A stretch of 64,000 nt of DNA from Platycnemis pennipes (lineage: Eukaryota; Arthropoda; Insecta; Odonata; Platycnemididae), in assembly GCA_933228895.1 (NCBI GenBank), contig OW121846.1, forward strand, positions 144,974,746 to 145,038,745, given 5' to 3'. Shown one piece after another: positions 53,871-64,000 of the stretch (the first letter of the stretch is position 1; each line of letters begins with the position of its first letter). The translations under genes were made by a program, and so were the position numbers. The notes beneath the pieces are model-generated. The model made no database searches. It had not been told where the DNA came from and was given only the letters and a program-made list of their open reading frames with translations.

Positions 53871-55529
53871 TTATTCCATTGGAGTAAAAAAACTGTCAAT
53901 TTTCTTTTGTTTCTTAGCTTGAAAAGACACTTTCAACACCTTCTCTTGAAGTCTTTTTAAAACAAGAATGTCACTAGCAGACACAATATTTTCTTCCACC
54001 CACTTCACTGAAGTTGCAAATGCACCCAAGGCAGCATCGTTGCTCACAGTGTGAGGGCAGGCCCCTTCCTCTCTCTCGTCGTCACCGTCTTCTTCTTCAT
54101 CTCTGCTTGTCGACTATTTCGTCATCCGTCATAATTTGGCCGTTTTCCTCTTCTTCACCGATCAGCCACATGTTTACGTCCTCTGTTGTCAGGCTTTCGT
54201 TGCCGGTTACAAGTTTTTCAGAAATCGTATCTCGCAGCTCAATTAGCTCTTGATCAACACTTTCGTCATCCTCCACATTCTGATCAGCAGCGAGCGGCAT
54301 TTCAATTCCATCGTTTTGATCCTTGCCCATTTCGTTGTTTCTGTTTTTATTGTATGCTCTAACAAAGTCATATCAGGCCATACGTTGTGCCATGAACAAA
54401 CAATTGTTTATTCTGTGAGCTTTTCCCAAGCATTAGCAAGGTCAAATATCACGTCTTTCAAGTTCGTTTCTTTCAATGACTGGATTACACTGCCTTCCTT
54501 TGACAAAACTTTGTAAAGCAAAGCTTTTTTATAGTGCATTTTAACAGTCTGAATGACATTCTGGTCCATGGGTTGTAGAAGAGGTGTAACGTTAGGCGGC
54601 AAAAACATGACATGGAAGCCTTTACTTTTCAGCTCATCTTCTCCTGGGTGACCACGGCAGTTGTCCAAAATAAGCAAGGCCTTTTGGGGCAATTTCTTTC
54701 TTTTCAGATACTTTTTTACCGATGGCACAAATATTCCGTGGAACCATTCCTTAAACACTGATTGGGTCATCCAACCCCTGCTCGCGTTTTTGTAATCAAC
54801 AGGCAGGTTGACATTTTCAAATGCCCTGGGATTCTTCGCCGTACCGATCACCAATAAATCTTATTTATGTTCGCCACTTGCATTTGAACACAACATGAAT
54901 GTTATTCTGTCCTTGGCTAGTTTTCGTCCTGGGGCACTTGCTTCAGCACGGTAAAGGAATGTTTTTTTTGGTAAAAGCCGGTAAAACAAACTACTTTCAT
55001 CGGCATTGTAGACTTGGTCAGGAGTTAGGGCTAGTTCATTAATGATTTCTTTGAACTTTTCTTTGTATGGGTCGACTGCAGCAACATCACAAGAAAGTTT
55101 TTCACCTGTCATACTTAGCAAACGAATTCCAAACCGTTTTTTGAATTTTTCAAGCCATCCTTCACTAGCCTTAAAATCGTCTTTCCCTGTTATTTTTTTC
55201 GTAAAATAGCTTTGCTTTTTCTTTAAGAATTTCCCCTGATATTGGTGTGTGCCTATTCCTTTCTTGAATGAACCAAGCATATAGGCTATCCTCAACCTGA
55301 GGGAACTCTCCCTTTTTCAACGTTTTCCGGACACTTTTAACTTTGTCACTGCTTTCACAGAAAGAATTTTGTCCCGGTTCTTACGTATGTCATGTATTGT
55401 AGCACGGCCGACTCCATATTCATTTGCTAGGTTGGTAAGCTTGTCACCCTCATCAAGTCTATTTAAAATCTCGTTTTTCTGAATCAGTGTTAAAGTTTTG
55501 TGCTTACGTTTACACTGAGACATTTTCAC
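53871..55529 (-). pseudogene. Tigger transposase (CENP-B/Jerky family), broken
   Basis: Minus-strand ATG at 55529. The N-terminal helix-turn-helix reads LIQKNEILNRLDEGDKLTNL and EYGVGRATIHDIRKNRDK, followed by FKASEGWLEKFKKRFGIR (CENP-B-type second HTH). The DDE/D core keeps VYNADESSLFYRLLP (first Asp), LILDNCRGHPGEDEL (second) and LLQPMDQNVI (third). The C-terminus ends KKIDSFFTPME at 53874. Lesions: a frameshift at about 55318, another at a poly-A at about 55195, a TAA at 54859-54861, a TAA near 54408, and a shift near 54097. All three acidic residues survive. Confidence 0.93.
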
Positions 55530-55978
55530 TCATCAATATCTTGAAATATAAATTAATCTACACTATAAAATGTCACCGCACTCGACACCACACTAGACAC
55601 CACGAATAAAACTGGTAAATATGTATGCCGGCGGGTAAACCACGAGACGGCGAGGCAACTGAATGATCGCTAGTTGTTTGCCTACAATACATAGTTTCAG
55701 TAACGTGTCTCAACTTGAAACCCCCACCACGCCTGTAAAAATACGCCGGATTACTGGAGTGCCAGACTGGCGCAGTGCCGGATTATAGAGGGTCTACTGT
55801 ATATTAAAATCTCCTTTATAATTCATCTCACTTTCCACAATGAACATGTTCAATGAATTGAATTGATCACATTATGTTTGCATTCCACATTTATCCATTT
55901 TTGTGCTTGCTGATTTAGACAGGCATAAATGCAAAAACATTTGTAGTTTATATTTTAGTTTTCTTCTCCTTTTTCCAG

Positions 55979-56055
55979 GAAAGCTGTTGAGACTGCCTCG
56001 GTTGATTATGATCATTTTGAAGGAATACGGGTGTATGTGGCCCAAGACTGTGCAA
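55979..56055 (+). CDS. Atg4: ATG4 (C/D-type) exon 4
   Basis: Acceptor CTCCTTTTTCCAG ends at 55978; donor GCAA-GTGAGT starts at 56056 (phase 1). The sequence joins exon 3 as HLLR-KAVETASVDYDHFEGI and continues RVYVAQDCA, residues 216-241. (L/I)(T/R)(I/V)YVAQDC is the ATG4C/D signature just before the Asp/His part of the catalytic triad, which must be encoded further downstream. I could not find the next exon before 64000. The Tigger element ends only 180 bp upstream of this exon. Confidence 0.93.
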
Positions 56056-57011
56056 GTGAGTTTTTGGATCTTTTCTTTTATATTACCATGTCATTTTACC
56101 AGAGCTGAACAAATCAGCTAGCATTTTGTGAAGATTGAATACTGGAGGATATTCTGTATAACGTGTTACTGTGAAAATTTTCCATTTTTTACCTATCAAA
56201 TGTATTCTCTTTGCCATTCTTGAATGCCCCTTTGTGTTGGGGGTGGCTGAAGTAAGTATCTCAGCATCTTATAAGATCCTCAAAAAGAGGATAGAGATAA
56301 CTGGGGTTTCTATACAGTCACCGTCCTGTGGTATATACTGTCTTGAGTAGAGATGCTGAGTTGAGCCTTCATTGTGTTGCAGGAGATTAGAAGGATGAAA
56401 AATTTCTCCCAAAGAAATTATCGATGCTAAACATCAAGCTGTATTGTTCTTGTTTTCCCAGTTACTGATAGGGAAGAGGAGATTTTTAAAGACAATTGCT
56501 GTGTATACCACAAGGAGAAATATGGATTAAAAAAATCTAACATTTGTCCCAGAAGTTGGAAATTTTAAACGTATTTTAGGCATATTTTACCTTGATTAAA
56601 TTTTTTCCTTGGGTAAATTTTATATATTTTAATAACCTATGTTTTAAGAAAAAACATTTTTATCAAGAGCCAATATATTGACACCCTGAGCACATGAACA
56701 AAATCACAGGTGGCCGATCGGCACCTTGAGAGTCAAAGTTCAGGAGAAGGCAGAAGATACTTGAAAGCACACTATTTTATTTCTCTATTACTGAGCAGAA
56801 AGATTTTTGTGCATCGAGTCTAGATCAATTATGAATGCAAACTGCCAGTGAAGAGAAACATGACGTTGACAAGAGTTTTTATGTTTTGTAGGAACATGTA
56901 TACAATGTAAAAAAATTGAGAAAGTAAACATTTATTTATAATTGTTATAATTAAGACAATGTAATCAATTTTTGTTGAAAGGCACTTCAAAGGGAGCGCA
57001 ACATTGTTTAA
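56056..57011. other. ATG4 intron 4 start, nothing recognised
   Basis: AT-rich; no next ATG4 exon or repeat recognised. Confidence 0.4.
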
Positions 57012-57144
57012 TCACCTACTTATAATGTTTTATCTTAGATTACAGACATTCAAGATATCTTATTGATATCACTTAGACACTGAAAGCATCTCAGACATTG
57101 TAGACTTCATGTAGATATTTAGTACATATTTTGTGCTATGTAGG
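57012..57144. mobile_element. AGATATCT-motif element, right end
   Basis: Ends AAATATGTACT..-type text inverted: inward from 57144 it reads CCTACATAGCACAAAATATG, matching the left end at 11943 (CCCACATAGCACAAAATATC). GATATC, AGACATT and AGATAT motifs recur. Its left boundary was not found. Confidence 0.6.
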
Positions 57145-59059
57145 ATGGCAGAATTATACACTTTTTCTGAATAAATACTTAATGAATTATGGAGTCAGGG
57201 CGGAATATGGTCGTGAGGGAATTTAAGATAAAAACTGGGAATTAATTATAATGAGGATAACTTTACATCTTGACCAAATGTGGTGCATACTAATGGTCAA
57301 AGCATCATTGCACCTACAACTGCACGAGTATATCTCTAAGTAGCAGTCGAGGATGGAAAGTAGCAGGAATTACGGATGTGAACTTCTTAAAAAGTTGCTA
57401 TCATTGGTGCCGATACTGAATAGTGTGCGCCTGACAGAATTTTTGGCAACTATCAGTATGGAAAAAAATACAATAACTATGGTGTTGACGACAGCTTTTC
57501 GAATGAGAAAATAAAATATGTATGAGAATTTTCACTTTGTGCTATAAGTACGTTGTTTCCCTTGATTCGTGAAACTGATCGATCATACAGGCTGGTCCAG
57601 ATTCTACCAGTTTCATCTTATTAGAATAATCAAGTAGTGCTTACAATTTCTGTCATACAATGCCATGAATTATGGTTTTGTTGAGAATAATCTTTGATCA
57701 TTCTCTTATTACCATGAAACAACTTAAAAGCAAACTTGATACAGCAGGAGGGTATTTTTTGAAACCACTGGGAAGGCGGCAATTTGTAATGATATACTTG
57801 AATATGATAGTATTATGCGAGACTAGGTGGGCATTACCATTTTATATTGAGGCACTTACAAGTTACTATAATGCTTTTTATCTCGTAACCCTGTAATGTT
57901 AATAGCCATCTCCAATACACTCAATCTCACATTCTTCCTAGCTCATCAAACGATGTATTTCATGCCGATGAATATCTTTTAATGGGTACTGTTATGGACG
58001 TGTTCTTGTGGTCCAGACATTCAAATATTCTTTGTTCAACTAATTTTTGTCCCCTTGATATCTGATGAAGTTGAAGCCCTACTTTTTCATCATCACAAAC
58101 TATATATTTTTTTTTTTGACCCCTGCCTTATCTCAGCCATCTCAGATATGGACATCGAGACCACCCAATGTCCCTCTTGCATTTCCTTGAATTGTACATA
58201 AAGGATTATTGGTGATAACGCACAGCTTTTCCTGACCCGAGAAGAATTTACTCAATTAATATGCCGGGAATGCACAAGAACTTACTTCACAGGTACACTG
58301 TTTTAAAGGTTTTGCGATCCTATAAAATAAAATCAAAAATTCTTTAAATATAAGTGGAAAATATGTTGATTAAAGATGGGTTCATGAAGAAAAGTTTTAA
58401 ATAATACATAAATTAGGGGTCGTTTTGACTGTATATGTTTGACATACGTTTTTAAGCAATGCATCGTGTACAAGTAATTCCATGAAGGTAAGTGAAAATA
58501 TTTCCACCTGATAGATGCTGAAATGTGCGATAAAAATATTAATTTTGTTGGTTCAGAGGAGGAGGAGGAGGAGGATTTTACTCCAATTAATTCATTAATG
58601 CAGGCAAAAAGTGTGTTTAATGCTCAGTGCATTATAATGGAGGTTGGTTGGAAAATTTTACTCTGTCATTCATCGAAGTGAGTTTAGTCCATCTATCCAT
58701 AGACAAAAATTTTCATTGAAGTAAAATTTTGAAGTGGGTTAAAACCAAATGTAATCCTAGATAAAAGCCAACAATATATACACTTGTATCAATCCGTTTG
58801 GGATTTAATATACCTACACCTTCCCCTAAAATATAAAGGTCAGTTTTTTCCCACTCGCTTTATTAAGTTTTTTTAATTCATCCTAAGTCTTCCAAGTTGA
58901 TTGGCATACACTGTATATGATTTGAACCACTAATGGAAGGGCTTTTCATCACGTACACGCAAGGCTCAATGTTTCATTCGGCAGCTTAAATGTATGTGGA
59001 TACCTTCAGATAGTGTAGCATATTCAGATACATCGGGAACATTGCCATCGGAAAAAAAA
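57145..59059. other. No gene recognised
   Basis: AT-rich; (GGA)n microsatellite at 58555-58575 and a T-run at 58108-58121. A 74-codon frame at 57672 has no recognisable motif. Confidence 0.4.
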
Positions 59060-60025
59060 TATCTACGTAGCGGTGATAAAATCTGGTCCCAGCTGTGAAG
59101 AAGCAAGAATAAGGAAAGGAGTGAGACAAGGCTGTGCACTGTCTCCCGTAATTTTTAATGTTTACATTGAGAGAGCCATCAATGAAGTCAAGGAGAAGTG
59201 TTCTGGAGTGAACATCCACGGAGAAAAAATCAGTATGCTACAATTCGCTGATGACATAACTCTCATAGCAGAGACAGAGAAGGAGCTGAATAAGATGCTA
59301 ACAACCATGGAAAGGACTATGGCCAGTTATCATCTGAAGATCAATAAGAAGAAAACTAAGATATTAGTGTGCAGCAAGAGAGAGGAGGCCAAAACCAACG
59401 TTATACTAGGAAAACAGAAACTGGAAGAGGTGAAAGAGTTCTGTTACCTGGGAAGCAGAGTAACCAACGATGGATGAAGCAAGAAAGAAATAGTGAGTAG
59501 AATAGCCCAGGCAAAGAGGGCATTCTATCAAAAGAAGAATCTACTTACAGCTGGAAATACAAGCTTGGAAGTAAGGAAGCAATTCATCAAAACGTATATT
59601 TGAAGCATGTTTCTTTACGGCAATGAGGCATGGATGATGACAGCTGCGGAGAAGAAAAGAGTGGAGGCATTCGAAATATGGTGGTATCAAAGACTGATGA
59701 AAATAAAATGGATCGACCGAGTGACAAATGAAGAAGTCCTAAGAAGAGTGGGAGAAAAGAGAAGTCTGCTGAAAACTATAAAAAGAAGACTGGACAACTT
59801 AATCGGCCACATCTTAAGACACGATGGCCTGATGAAGACAATCATCGAAGGAAAAGTGAACGGGAAGAATGGAAGAGGCAGGCCTCGTATGAGTTACATG
59901 GAGCAGGTTGTAAAGGACGTGAAAGAGAGGAACTACGTTGGTGTGAAGAGGTTGGCCGATAGAAGAATCGAGTGGAGGGCTGCTTCAAACCAATCCTGGG
60001 ATTGTTGACCCTTGATGATGATGAA
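59060..60025 (+). pseudogene. 5'-truncated non-LTR reverse transcriptase (copy 3 of 3)
   Basis: The + frame begins at the RT core: RKGVRQGCALSPVIFNVYIE, LQFADDITLIAE (active site FADD at about 59233), KINKKKTKILVCSK and VKEFCYLGSRVTNDG. A TGA (59475) is followed in frame by EIVSRIAQAKRAFYQKKNLL, a second TGA (59602), then LYGNEAWMMTAAEKKRVEAF, NEEVLRRVGEKRSLLKTIKR and IIEGKVNGKNGRGRPR. It ends before a (TGA)n tail at 60009-60022. Only the two TGA codons break the frame, so the insertion is moderately recent. Same lineage as the tails at 24395 and 41270. Confidence 0.92.
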
Positions 60026-60614
60026 AATTGGTTTCCTCTTTAGGAAGATAAAACTTCTCAAACTCGGGCATCTCAACACATTCTTGAGGGAAAATAGCAA
60101 CAATGGCTCTTAATGATGGCAGAGTAGATATGCATGAGTTGTCAGTAACTCTTACATAACATTCATTAACTGTTAGCTAAAGTATGATGTGGAAGAGGAG
60201 ACACGTCATGTGACTTTTTATAAATTGATGATCGTAAGCGAGACTCGCGACAACCATCGATGATGCTTACTGACTTTTATTGTTTTGAATTGTGTCTAGC
60301 GGTGACTAATTTTGGTGCATTATTTATGGTGAAAAGACAACCGTTTTACCAGAATATTATTTGTTGAAACTGTTGTCATTCTATCACAAATTACACAGCA
60401 AAACCCATCAACAGACTCGTGCCTCTTTTGTCCTCTCGCAGCACATAGGATGTTATTCATCAACAAACCAAATACAGCACTGTATGGGCACCTAATGATG
60501 TGTGGTGCTCAAGGTATCTTTACTTTATTTTTTAGCATATTTATTCGTGATATGGTATATGAAATACCTATAGTATCTGAGTTTTTTTATAGTATTCGCA
60601 TATCTCTAATAAAC
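60026..60614. other. No gene recognised
   Basis: Sequence between the LINE tail and the GTGGATATCCAC array. Nothing identified. Confidence 0.4.
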
Positions 60615-60955
60615 CCATGGGTAAAAATCCACTTAAATTTTTAGTGGATATCGACTAATTATTGTGGATATTCACATAAAATATAGTGGATGTCCACTAA
60701 AGTTTGTGGATATCTACTAAAATTTGTGGATATTCACTTAACATGTAGTGGATATCCAGTAGGCATTAGTGGATCCATGTACACAGAATGTGAGTGTCCA
60801 CAAATTTTAGTGGATCCTTAGATATATCCACTAACCTAAGTTGTGGATATCCACATTTTAGTGGATACATATTCACATTTTTATTTGATATCCACATAAC
60901 ATATGGAGTGTATTCACTGGGTGGATCCACGAACATTGAATTTGGATGTCCACAT
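60615..60955. repeat. GTGGATATCCAC motif array
   Basis: About twenty copies of GTGGATAT(C/T)CAC or half-sites (AGTGGAT, ATCCACT, TGTCCAC) in 340 bp, in both orientations, with AT-rich spacers. It resembles the subterminal arrays of the other TIR elements here. No terminal repeat could be fixed; a possible left start is CCCATGGGTAAAAATCCAC at 60615. It abuts the TA-flanked element at 60957. Confidence 0.75.
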
Positions 60956-60956
60956 A

Positions 60957-62464
60957 CTTTATTTACACGTGTAAGCCGCGCCCTCGTGTATCCCGCGCAC
61001 CCCTATTTTCGGGAAGGCTCGTGAGGAAAAAAATTATTTGTCAGAAAATTATTTTTTTTGCTCTTGAATCTGCATCATTTTGTCATAACATGAATGCACG
61101 TTCTTTAAGAGAAATGCTGTGCCTATATTACATGTACGTCTTTCTCATTAATTGATTTAATTACGTGTTAATATCGTCACGATCATCATCGCGTCGTGCA
61201 TCAATGCACGGCCTCCACGGCCTCTTTTACTATGCATCTTTTTCTCGTAGCATCTCACAGTAATCACAGTTACATACGACACATCATCCAACTATAAAAA
61301 ATGGCATCTTTTCAAAATAACATCTAACTGGAATAATAGCAGAAATATGTACAATTTCAACCCGTGATTACTTTATTATTACGGAAATCCGTTGGTATAT
61401 CAACAAATAATAGCAGAACGCCATCCGTACCATAGCAGTGGTCTCGTCTGCTCTTTGCGCAGTAGCTGTGGACTTGGACGATTTAACAATACCGGAAAGT
61501 CTTGGGAACACACGGAGACAACTAAGCTCAATTTAATAACAATTATAATTCTTAAAAAACTAAAGAAAAACATATTCGCGGAAATAGAATCGTAAATCAC
61601 TAATGAATATTCATATCATAATAGTTCCCATTTTTAGTTTTCGTCACTGCTATATTCAGATACACCATATTTCATTCCTGCCGCTCGATTTTCTACTTTT
61701 TCGGCATCGCTTATAATATGTTGTTTTGTACTCACGGGAAACGATCGCAATTTCACATCAGAATTCATTTTTAGGGTGATAATTGCAAATTATTTTAAAA
61801 TGCTAAACGATCGATTCGAACTCGTTTACAACACTTACGCACGGATAGTAAGAAGGTATCATCTCTCAGCATACGACTCTTGCCACTATGTAACAAATTC
61901 TTTGTCGTGTCTTTGCAATGTAGCTTTAATGTGTACACAAAAGGAGCTATCTATTACGTAAAAATGTTGCTACAGATACGTGACACTGAAACAAACTCCG
62001 CTTACGACTTTGAAAAGACATAAAGACGCCGACCCCCTGTGGCAGTTTACAGGATACAATGTAGATTTAAGTACATATCAGTGCTACAAAGTGTTGTCCT
62101 AAGTACGATCTATACATGATAAATCTATTAATTTGTCAAGTGGTGTTTCGGATCTAGCGGTTCTTCGGATCTAGCGTTTTCAAGTACCGTCGTACACTCC
62201 GTCTTTTGGATTTTTATTACAAATTACTTCGAAATTTCAGAATACTTTACATTTTACGATTTACTACTAAACCATACTTACCAATTAACGTAGATATGTT
62301 TACGAATGTGAATGCGAAACTTAGGAGAAAAAAACAACAGGAATTTGAGGAAAAATAGTGCGCGGTTTACACGAAAATCTGGAGGATTCGTGTAAGCCTC
62401 GCACCCCTATTTTTTCACCGGTGTTTTGGGAAAAAAGGTGCGTGGCTTACACGAGTAAATACGG
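60957..62464. mobile_element. TA-flanked TIR element (CCGTATTTACTCGTG ends)
   Basis: Left end CTTTATTTACACGTGTAAGC and right end (inward) CCGTATTTACTCGTGTAAGC, then GC(C/G)(A/G)CGC. The CGCACCCCTATTTT motif is repeated near both ends (60997, 62399). TA at 60955-60956 and 62465-62466. 1,508 bp. A 61-codon frame at 61776 is unrecognised; no transposase seen. Tc1-mariner-like by target only. Confidence 0.75.
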
Positions 62465-63707
62465 TACTTGTTAGATCCTTAGACACAGGCAAAAACCAAA
62501 GTAATAGGTGCCCAAATCCCAATGGATCTGATACCTTTTGAATGACCTTTCGACTAATTCCATTGAATGGCATCAATGCTAAAACAGCATAATTTTTGTG
62601 TAGGTTGAGACTTTTTCAATCAAATAAAAAATCACAAAATTTGAAAAACCCGTCAATCACATAAGGACTCAATTGCACAGCATTAAATTTACAGGAATGG
62701 ATATGAAATGGATGAGCTGTGTGATGGGATGTCATATAAGTGCACTAGGTTGATATGGTTGAAGTTATAATAAATTTGCACTAGTCTCCCTTGGCTACCC
62801 GAGAAAAATTGTCTTTTTCATCTCTTAACAGCTAAACAAGCATTTGAAATTGAATAGCGTCACCAACATTGTAGAATAATGGGTTGGTTACTATATCTTT
62901 TGATGAATTATTGATTTGCAATTAAGTTTGAGAAATAGAAAGCATTAATACAATGTATAAGCAGTTGAATTCATTTAATTACTGATTGATGACTATTGTT
63001 CAGGAAATTTCACAGATTACATACTTTTATAGATTACTTGCACACAAGTGCATGAGTTACCTCCAGATATTAAATTTCAAGTCCACATTTCAAAGATTAC
63101 TTGCACATCAAACGATTAAAATTTTCAGAATTAATTAATGGACTTTAAAAAAGATAACATTGAAAGCAGGTAAAAATATGATAAAAAAAGAGGTATATTC
63201 ATGGAATCAATGATTAAATAGTCTTAATTGTAGATATTATATAGTGTTGATGGTGCAATGTACTGTAACATTAATAAATCAGTCTTTGGGGGTTGGAACT
63301 TTGGTGCGGAATGATTTTACGCCAGAATTGTAACTAAAACAACGTATATAGAACACTCAGAAAATATACAAGATGGTGGCGTTCGCCAAACACTTCAGAG
63401 AGTTATTGCTTCTTCTCGTCGCCAGTGGTCGTGTTCCAACTGCCGTAGGACGCCGCGAACATGTGCGCTTCCCGTTTCATTGGGACCTCTGGCGGGCAAC
63501 TCCGAACTACGGCGCCTATCCGTTAGGCACCTGACGTCTGGTGCCATCTCGCGGCCATTATCGCTATCATCCGCTGGTGGCGCAGAGGCGCCACAAGTCT
63601 TTCTCATACGTATTAGGCATATCACACACATAGGTACTTGTTTCCAAAGTTATTAGAACATACTTCTTATGAATTGCATTAAATGGTAATAAAATCAAAT
63701 TATTATA
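62465..63707. other. No gene recognised
   Basis: AT-rich to 63290, then a GC-richer patch (63370-63600) whose 78-codon minus frame has no known motif. Confidence 0.4.
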
Positions 63708-63900
63708 CAGTAGAACCTCTTTTTTACGAACCATTTCACCGGTCCCGATCTTTGTATATAGGAAAACTGTATAAAATGACCTCTATTTTACGAAACCTCG
63801 ATTTTACTGATTTACGAAGTGAGAGGCCGGTCCCTAGGAGTGATTGACCTCTGTTTTACGAAGTTTTTGAAATGATTTTGTAGCACTGAACTCAGTACAA
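63708..63900. mobile_element. Tigger/pogo end fragment (copy 2), cut by a LINE
   Basis: CAGTAGAACCTCTTTTTTAC follows TA at 63706-63707. The sequence tracks 42284-42511 but lacks about 30 bp near its start. Identity stops at CAGTACAA, where LINE coding sequence begins. Confidence 0.75.
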
Positions 63901-63901
63901 G

Positions 63902-64000
63902 CCCCTGCTGTTTTTATTATATATCAATGATCTACCCTCACAATTAAAAGGAAATATTTTTATGTATGCTGATGATACAAATCATCTACTGAAACATGAT
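63902..64000 (+). pseudogene. Non-LTR reverse transcriptase fragment, cut by window edge
   Basis: Open + frame PLLFLLYINDLPSQLKGNIF then MYADDTNHLLKHD. It holds the G-P-L-L-F-.-.-Y-I-N-D block and the YADD catalytic site of Jockey/CR1-type RT. Its 5' end lies exactly at the Tigger junction and it continues beyond 64000. Confidence 0.88.

Larger units (their letters stand above)
47087..55799 (-). mobile_element. Tigger/pogo element split by a piggyBac-like element
   Basis: The ends CAGTAGACTCTCACTAATCC (47087) and, inward from the right, CAGTAGACCCTCTATAATCC (55799) are inverted. GCCGGATTACTGGA occurs near both ends, and TA flanks both sides (47085-47086, 55800-55801). Without the 6.5-kb insertion (47167-53680) the element is about 2.2 kb, a normal Tigger size, with the transposase on the minus strand. 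Confidence 0.93.

Noticed and set aside
59073..59477. Cellular reverse transcriptase or telomerase
   Set aside because: The motif order, the C-terminal FE.W.(Y/W)RR..K tail, 5' truncation and simple-repeat tail identify a non-LTR retrotransposon.
1..64000. CRISPR arrays, bacterial operons, integrons
   Set aside because: The repeated motifs are palindromic arrays within TIR elements with irregular spacing and no cas genes; the host gene is spliced and eukaryotic.
56056..64000. Further ATG4 exons
   Set aside because: I looked for the (I/V)P(V/L)RLG and catalytic DPH-type segments on the + strand and found none I could support.

Overview
The window is nuclear DNA from an arthropod, most likely an insect with a large, transposon-bloated genome. 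The evidence is one recognisable spliced host gene with canonical GT-AG introns, and repeats of animal and arthropod type throughout: hAT, piggyBac, Tigger/pogo, PIF-Harbinger and THAP/P-like fragments, non-LTR elements of Jockey/CR1 type, copia, and tRNA-derived SINEs. I see no bacterial operons, CRISPR arrays or intact tRNA/rRNA genes.

Layout. Positions 1-7434 form a perfect palindrome (two arms of 3,716 bp around a 2-bp GG spacer, running up to the left window edge). Positions 7435-11116 hold pieces of a minus-strand THAP-domain (P-element-like) gene, with a LINE fragment split by a PIF-Harbinger element and a hAT 3' fragment. Positions 11419-12893 are a TIR element built of CCAACGTTGG motifs. 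Positions 12894-16742 are weakly coding, with exon-like segments and a small membrane-protein ORF. From 16743 to 56055 four + strand exons of an autophagy cysteine protease ATG4 gene (ATG4C/D type) are found. Their phases agree (1, 1, 2, 1), and the gene runs past the right edge of the window or into exons I could not find.

The ATG4 gene has 724 coding bases spread over 39.3 kb, because introns 2 (21.9 kb) and 3 (16.6 kb) are filled with nested transposons. Intron 2 contains a SINE with a TTAA-flanked MITE between its A and B boxes, a foldback element, and a 10.49-kb unit with 13-bp perfect hAT-like TIRs and a perfect 8-bp target duplication. That unit carries remnants of a Mutator-type transposase domain and a YqaJ-type exonuclease domain, plus LINEs, a piggyBac and a SINE. 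A complete copia element with 5-bp TSD and a second hAT-like element follow. Intron 3 contains a 5'-truncated LINE with an intact 815-codon ORF inside a TIR pair, a segmental duplication flanking it, and a Tigger element (TA TSD) split by a 6.5-kb piggyBac-like element (TTAA TSD).

Downstream of exon 4 (56056-64000) are another LINE fragment, a GTGGATATCCAC motif array, a TA-flanked TIR element, a second Tigger end and the start of another LINE reverse transcriptase cut by the window edge.

Two patterns stand out. First, several unrelated TIR elements are each made of dense repeats of their own short, often palindromic motif. Second, nested insertions can be ordered because removing the insertion and one target-site copy rejoins the host element, in one case restoring an open LINE reading frame exactly.
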